Source: an uncultured Campylobacter sp.
GTDB taxonomy: Bacteria > Campylobacterota > Campylobacteria > Campylobacterales > Campylobacteraceae
Assembly (NCBI RefSeq): GCF_938039245.1
Contig: NZ_CALHVN010000013.1
Coordinates: forward strand, 1-37,421
Direction: 5' to 3'
Length of the DNA: 37,421 nucleotides
Notes under the pieces: generated by a model
Database searches by the model: none
What the model was told of the DNA's origin: nothing
The model's input: the letters and a program-made list of their open reading frames with translations, nothing else
Translations under genes and position numbers: made by a program
Shown: in pieces, positions 33,125 to 37,421 of the stretch
Position numbering within the stretch: position 1 is the first letter of the stretch
How the letters are laid out: the number at the start of each line of letters is the position of its first letter

Positions 33125-35233
33125 TTATTGCTCCGCGATTTGTACTTTCTTCTTACACTTCACGCACTCGTGAAACGTCCCCTTTTTGAGCTCTTTTTTG
33201 ATCATATCGCCGCCGCATTCGTCGCACTTTTCGGCGACCGGCTCGTAGTTTGAGACGAAGTCGCATTTCGGGTAGTTTGCACAGCCGTAAAATTTACCCC
33301 TGCGGCTAAATCTCTCCACGACGTCGCCGCCGCATTTTGGACACGGTACGTCGATCTTTTTGAGCTCTTTTTTCGGTTTTGCCGCAGCTTCGCCTTCCTG
33401 CGCGCCTTGTTCTGCCTTGGCGATATTGCGCGAGTATTTGCACTTAGGGAAATTTCCGCACGCGATAAACTCGCCGTAGCGTCCCTTTCGCAGCAGTAGT
33501 TCGCCGCCGCACTCGGGGCACTTTTCGCCGATCGGAGTGGCGACTTTTTGGCTTTTTATGCCCGTTTTGCCAGCCGAAATTTTATCCATAAACGGATGAT
33601 AAAAATCGCTCAAAAGCTTTTGCCAGTCGGCTTTGTCTTCTGCGACGTGGTCGAGCTTTTCTTCCATATTTGAGGTAAATTCGCTATCTACGATATCGCT
33701 AAAATGCTCCTCCAAAACGCCCATCATCGTAAAGGCGATCTCGTTTGGCACGAGCTGCTTTTTCTCGACTTTGACGTAGTCGCGAGAGGTTAGCAGCGAG
33801 ATAGTCGGCGCGTAGGTGCTAGGACGTCCGATGCCTAGGCTTTCTAGCTTTTTAACGAGCCCGGCCTCCGAGTAGCGAGACGGCGGTTCGGTGAAGTGCT
33901 GCGAACTTTTGATGCTTTGCAGGCTCATCGGATCGCCGATTTTTAGGTCGGGTAAAATTTTATCCTTATCCATATCGCCGTAAACGCGGTAAAATCCGTC
34001 AAACAGCACCTTGCGGCCGCTTATTTTAAACTCGCCTTTTGCGCCCGCGACGAATACGTTTTGCGTCTGGCTAATGCTAGCGCTCATCTGGCAGGCTAAA
34101 AAGCGGTTGTAGATGAGCGTGTAGAGGCGCAATGCGTCTTTTTCGAGATATTGCGCGGCGATAGCGGGCGTGAAGCTAAGATTCGTCGGACGGATCGCTT
34201 CGTGGGCTTCTTGCGCGCCTTTGCTCTTGGTTGCGTAAATTTTAGCTTTCGCCGGCAGGTAGCGTTCGCCGTACTCTTTCTCGATCGTCTCACGCGCGGC
34301 AGCGACGGCTTCTTTGGCGAGATTTAGGCTGTCCGTTCTCATATACGTTATCGCGCCCATGAAGCCCTGGTGCGTCTGCACGCCCTCGTATAAATTTTGC
34401 GCGATCATCATCGTTTTTTTCGGGCTAAAGCCTAGGCGGTTGCTCGCGCTTTGTTGTAGCGTCGAGGTCATAAACGGCGGCGCGGGCTCGGTTTTGCGCT
34501 CTTTGGCTTCGATCTCGCGGACGCTAAATTTATCGCTTTTTAGATTTTCCACGATAAATTTGGCTCGGTCGCCGTTTGTTATCGTGAGCTTTTCTATCTT
34601 TTGCGCTTCAAATTTAACTAGCTCGGCGTCAAGGTCTTTTTTGAAAACGGCGTCGATGCTGTGGTATTCGATCGGTTTAAAGTCGCGAATCTCGCGCTCG
34701 CGGTCTACGATGATTTTTAGAGCCGCGCTTTGTACGCGTCCCGCGCTTAGTCCCTTTTGGATTTTTAAATTTAACAGCGGCGAGAGCTTGTAGCCAACGA
34801 TTCGGTCCAGCAAGCGGCGGGCTTGCTGCGCGTTTACGCTATCCATATTTATCGTGCGCGGGTTTTTTAAAGCGGCTTCGATGGCGCTTTTGGTGATCTC
34901 GTGAAACACGATGCGAGGCAGGCTTTCGGGTTTTTTACCGATGGCTGCGGCGATGTGGTAGGCGATAGCCTCTCCTTCGCGGTCCTCGTCGGTCGCGAGG
35001 TAGATTTGGTCGGCATTTTTGGCGAGCTCTTTGATCTCTTTTACGATTGCTGAGTGATCGGCGCTGATCCTATACTCGGGCGTAAATTTTTCGCCCTCGA
35101 TCTTGATACCGAACGCCGTCTTCGGTAGGTCTCTGATATGGCCTTTTGATGCTATGACGTCGTAGCCTGGCCCAAGAAAGTTTTTTATCGTTTTGGCTTT
35201 GGCGGGAGATTCCACGATGATTAAGCTTTTCAT
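33125..35233 (-). CDS. topA: DNA topoisomerase I
   Basis: A 702-residue type IA topoisomerase that relaxes negative supercoils. The N-terminal Toprim domain has Glu8 (VESPAKAKT) and TDEDREGEA with Asp82, Asp84 and Glu86. The active tyrosine is Tyr297 (ITYMRTDSLN). The body has the STYAPTISLL segment. Three C-terminal zinc ribbons of the CxxC type follow (CPECGG..., CPKCGG..., CDECGG...). ATG 35233; -10 TACAAT at 35263-35268. Element E begins three bases after the stop. Confidence 0.96.
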   Translation of the reverse strand: MKSLIIVESPAKAKTIKNFLGPGYDVIASKGHIRDLPKTAFGIKIEGEKFTPEYRISADHSAIVKEIKELAKNADQIYLATDEDREGEAIAYHIAAAIGKKPESLPRIVFHEITKSAIEAALKNPRTINMDSVNAQQARRLLDRIVGYKLSPLLNLKIQKGLSAGRVQSAALKIIVDREREIRDFKPIEYHSIDAVFKKDLDAELVKFEAQKIEKLTITNGDRAKFIVENLKSDKFSVREIEAKERKTEPAPPFMTSTLQQSASNRLGFSPKKTMMIAQNLYEGVQTHQGFMGAITYMRTDSLNLAKEAVAAARETIEKEYGERYLPAKAKIYATKSKGAQEAHEAIRPTNLSFTPAIAAQYLEKDALRLYTLIYNRFLACQMSASISQTQNVFVAGAKGEFKISGRKVLFDGFYRVYGDMDKDKILPDLKIGDPMSLQSIKSSQHFTEPPSRYSEAGLVKKLESLGIGRPSTYAPTISLLTSRDYVKVEKKQLVPNEIAFTMMGVLEEHFSDIVDSEFTSNMEEKLDHVAEDKADWQKLLSDFYHPFMDKISAGKTGIKSQKVATPIGEKCPECGGELLLRKGRYGEFIACGNFPKCKYSRNIAKAEQGAQEGEAAAKPKKELKKIDVPCPKCGGDVVERFSRRGKFYGCANYPKCDFVSNYEPVAEKCDECGGDMIKKELKKGTFHECVKCKKKVQIAEQ

Positions 35234-35262
35234 TAATATAGCCTTTTAAATTTTTTGCGGTA

Positions 35263-35268
35263 ATTGTA
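35263..35268 (-). promoter_or_regulatory. Extended -10 box of topA
   Basis: TGCTACAAT on the minus strand is an extended -10 (TGnTAnAAT), 30 bases before the ATG. Confidence 0.55.
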
Positions 35269-35445
35269 GCAAATTTTTCGCCTAAAAACGAAAGGGAGGT
35301 GAAAATTTAAACTCGCGTCAGGCTTCAAGCGGAGCGAATTTGGCGCGCTCGTAAATCTAAGCCGGGCTACCAAACAGCAAACATCCCAGCGGCTTAAATT
35401 TACACTCAACCGCGCGAAACGACTCACGCTCCGCGTAAATTTAAC

Positions 35446-36687
35446 TTAGTACCCGTCAAAATGCTTGGTCTTAGGTAGCACCAAATTTAGCGTAATACCG
35501 ATAAGCGCGCCAAGTCCCACGCCGCTAAAGCTCATCGCGCCAAAGTCCAGCACCATGCCGCCGATCGCGCAGACGAAGATGAGCGCGACGATGATCATAT
35601 TGCGCGGCTCGGCCAGATCCACGCCGTTTTTGATCAGAGTCTCCATGCCCACGCTCGCGATGATACCGAAAAGCAGCAACATAATGCCGCCGATGACGGG
35701 AGCGGGGATCGTGGAGAGCGCGGCGCCGAGCTTGCCTACGAAAGCTAGCAGTATCGCAGTAAGCGCGGCAAAGGTCATGATAGCGGGATTATAGGCCTTC
35801 GTGATGCTAACCGCACCCGTGACCTCGGAGTAAGTGGTGTTTGGCGGGCCGCCGAAGCAGCCTGCTAGCGACGTCGCGAGTCCGTCGCCCAGTAGCGTGC
35901 TTTTAAGCCCCGGATTTTTTAAGAAATTTTCCTTCGTGACGTTACTGATCGCAAGCATATCGCCGATGTGCTCGATCGCGGGCGCGATGGCGATAGGCAC
36001 CATGTAGATCACCGCTTCGAGTTTGAAAACCGGCGCGATAAAATTTGGCAGCGCAAACCACGGCGCATTTAAAATCGGCGTAAAATCCACGATGCCCACA
36101 AACAGCGACGCGCAATATCCCGCCGCGATACCGCAAAGTATCGGCACGAGGCGCAGCATGCCGCGGCCAAACATCATAATGGCGATAACCGCCGAGAGCG
36201 AGATGAGCGCGATAGTAAGCGACTGCCCCTGCGTATAAAGCGCCTCTTTGCCCTTGCCCATGACCATATTTACAGCTGCTGGCGAGAGGATGAGGCCGAT
36301 CGTCATGATAACGGGCCCCACGACCACGGGCGGTAAAATTTTATGCAAAAACCCCTCGCCTTTGAGCCTAATAAGCAGGCTCAGAACCACGTAAAAAAGC
36401 CCCGCTGCGATCACTCCGCCCATAGTCGCGGCGATGCCCCACTCCTTCACGCCAAAGCTAAGCGGCGCGATGAACGCAAAGCTAGACGCGAGAAAGATCG
36501 GCGGGACGTTTTTGCGCGTGATTAGCTGAAACAGCAGCGTGCCGATACCCGCCGTAAACAGCGCCACGGACGTATCGAGCCCCGTTAATATCGGCACCAA
36601 CACGAGTGCGCCAAACGCGACAAATAAAAACTGCACGCCGACGAGAGCGTCTTTTAGTCTAAGATTATAGCCTTCGTATTTTTCCAT
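35446..36687 (-). CDS. uraA: Uracil/xanthine-type permease
   Basis: A 413-residue NCS2-family nucleobase:proton symporter with about fourteen hydrophobic segments. EHIGDMLAISNVTKENFLKN carries the family glutamate of the substrate site. GDGLATSLAGCFGGPPNTTYSE with the conserved GGPPNTTY and second glutamate is typical of uracil permeases. AGIGTLLFQLITRKNVPPIF near residue 47 agrees. ATG 36687 has AAAAGAGGA upstream. It probably takes up uracil for salvage. Transcribed alone. Confidence 0.9.
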   Translation of the reverse strand: MEKYEGYNLRLKDALVGVQFLFVAFGALVLVPILTGLDTSVALFTAGIGTLLFQLITRKNVPPIFLASSFAFIAPLSFGVKEWGIAATMGGVIAAGLFYVVLSLLIRLKGEGFLHKILPPVVVGPVIMTIGLILSPAAVNMVMGKGKEALYTQGQSLTIALISLSAVIAIMMFGRGMLRLVPILCGIAAGYCASLFVGIVDFTPILNAPWFALPNFIAPVFKLEAVIYMVPIAIAPAIEHIGDMLAISNVTKENFLKNPGLKSTLLGDGLATSLAGCFGGPPNTTYSEVTGAVSITKAYNPAIMTFAALTAILLAFVGKLGAALSTIPAPVIGGIMLLLFGIIASVGMETLIKNGVDLAEPRNMIIVALIFVCAIGGMVLDFGAMSFSGVGLGALIGITLNLVLPKTKHFDGY

Positions 36688-36794
36688 TTTTTCCTCTTTT
36701 TGTTTTGCGGCTTATTTTTTGATTCTTGAAATTTGCGGCATTTGTCTTGTTTTGCAGCCAAATTTAAACACAAAGCGATTTTGAAATTCGCAAA

Positions 36795-36800
36795 ATTATA
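36795..36800 (-). promoter_or_regulatory. Extended -10 box of uraA
   Basis: TGTTATAAT on the minus strand fits an extended -10. It lies 108 bases before the ATG, so the leader would be long. Confidence 0.5.
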
Positions 36801-36865
36801 ACATATTAGCAACGATTACGGCGACGAAAAAGTGTCGTTTTAAGCAAATTTTTCAAGTGAATTTT

Positions 36866-36897
36866 AAATTTACTCGCCGAGACCTGCACCTTTAAGA
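36866..36897 (-). repeat. Short dispersed word (GGTGCGGGYCTCG type)
   Basis: On the minus strand CTTAAAGGTGCAGGTCTCGG then CGAGTAAATTT, close to the word at 23634-23680 and to that inside the long repeats. Confidence 0.6.
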
Positions 36898-36958
36898 TAC
36901 CAAATTTAGCTTGGTTAAATTTAGCGTTATAAATTAGAGTTTTTGCGCAATTTAATCT

Positions 36959-37312
36959 TTCTTGTTAAGGGGAAAGGGGCTTGAATTACGCTCTGCTTTG
37001 CAGCTCTCAAAGAGAGTGCGTCCTAACAGTAGCAAACGAAGTGCGGCTAAGCACAAGGTGAGGCAAAGCCGAAGCAAAAGAGCTCCCCTTTTTTCTTTTC
37101 TTTGGGAGGGGAAGGGGCTTTACTTCGAACTTTGCGCTTATAACTACCAAAGACAGACCCGCCCCCGTCTGCTTGCAGCTGCTAGCGAAGCAACGCAGAA
37201 GCCCCCACCAACCCCACTGCACGTGAGATGTGGCGACACTGCTTTGCTCGCGCAAAGCATCGCGGGGTTCTGAGTTTAAAGTTGATATTTTCAGGGTGCG
37301 GGTCTCGGTGGG
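36959..37312 (+). repeat. Long dispersed repeat, copy C
   Basis: A 354-base non-coding stretch matching copy A in inverse orientation and copy B in part. It begins TTCTTGTTAAGGGGAAAGG and ends GGTGCGGGTCTCGGTGGG. A homopolymer-rich part (CCCCTTTTTTCTTTTCTTTG) lies at about 37085. Short ORFs on both strands across it are chance. Confidence 0.8.
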
Positions 37313-37349
37313 TAAAATTTGACTTCAAATTTGAACGTTAAAGAGTCAA

Positions 37350-37421
37350 GGCGAAGTATTTTGAGATGATTTTTGGGGTTTTGAAGTTAAAATTTGACGA
37401 AGATAAGGCATGTAGCCTATC
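37350..37421 (+). repeat. Structured repeat element, copy C (cut by window end)
   Basis: The first half of the element: GGCGAAGTATTTTGAGATG, then the central hairpin GAT-A-AGGC, loop ATGTA, GCCT-ATC (37402-37421), exactly at the last base of the window. The 33 bases before it match those before copy B. The second half should lie in the next 45-50 bases outside the window. Confidence 0.8.

Noticed and set aside
36962..37273. ORFs on both strands in long repeat copy C
   Set aside because: Repeat-derived. The homologous stretches in copies A and B do not keep the frames.
23180..37421. CRISPR array or integron attC sites as explanation of the repeats
   Set aside because: Copies are few, widely spaced, in both orientations and about 119 bp long, without spacers. 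No cas or integrase gene is near. The bulged stem recalls attC, but the conserved attC core sites are not seen.

Overview
The window looks like chromosomal DNA of a Campylobacter of the higher-GC oral group (C. rectus / C. showae / C. curvus-like). This is inferred from the epsilonproteobacterial flagellin with a sigma-28 promoter, the cyd operon led by a DUF4492 gene, the short BioB, the rpmI-rplT pair without infC, the abundant TAAATTT/AAATTTG words and the AAGGA ribosome binding sites. Most genes are housekeeping genes in short operons.

Layout. 1-0.4 kb: 3' end of ilvD and its terminator. 0.4-3.8 kb: an AT-rich accessory stretch with an apparent three-gene defence operon on the minus strand (two TIR-like proteins, then a four-helix SLATT/DUF4231 membrane protein), flanked by gene remnants. 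3.8-8.0 kb: iron alcohol dehydrogenase and the cytochrome bd operon (DUF4492-cydA-cydB-small membrane protein). 8.2-9.9 kb: pyrG. 9.9-13.7 kb: FecBCD-type metal-complex importer with an ATP-grasp ligase as fourth gene. 13.8-15.9 kb: small ORF-recJ and a membrane protein. 15.9-17.2 kb: a gene graveyard (in-frame CoaE/ABC chimera, decayed lipoprotein, displaced rplT fragment). 17.2-20 kb: small uncharacterised genes, rplT and rpmI. 20-25 kb: secreted C69 peptidase, creD, tsaD. 25-30 kb: decayed Rossmann-fold gene, cysQ, and antiporter-gltA. 30-32 kb: flagellin. 32-37 kb: bioB, topA and uraA.

Two things stand out. First, the TIR/TIR/SLATT operon resembles Thoeris, but a SLATT membrane protein stands where the ThsA effector would be. 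The SLATT frame is broken by one base at a seven-base homopolymer that also forms a classical slippery heptamer. Second, five intergenic copies of a roughly 119-bp, imperfectly palindromic element occur (two near 33 kb, one each near 23.2, 27.2 and 37.4 kb). Their central hairpins keep pairing while changing sequence, which is covariation. Three of them start 2-5 nt after a stop codon (creD, gltA, topA) in the same orientation. Three are joined to a longer dispersed repeat. I know no name for this element.

Limits: all calls come from reading the sequence. No homology search, folding program or expression data were available.
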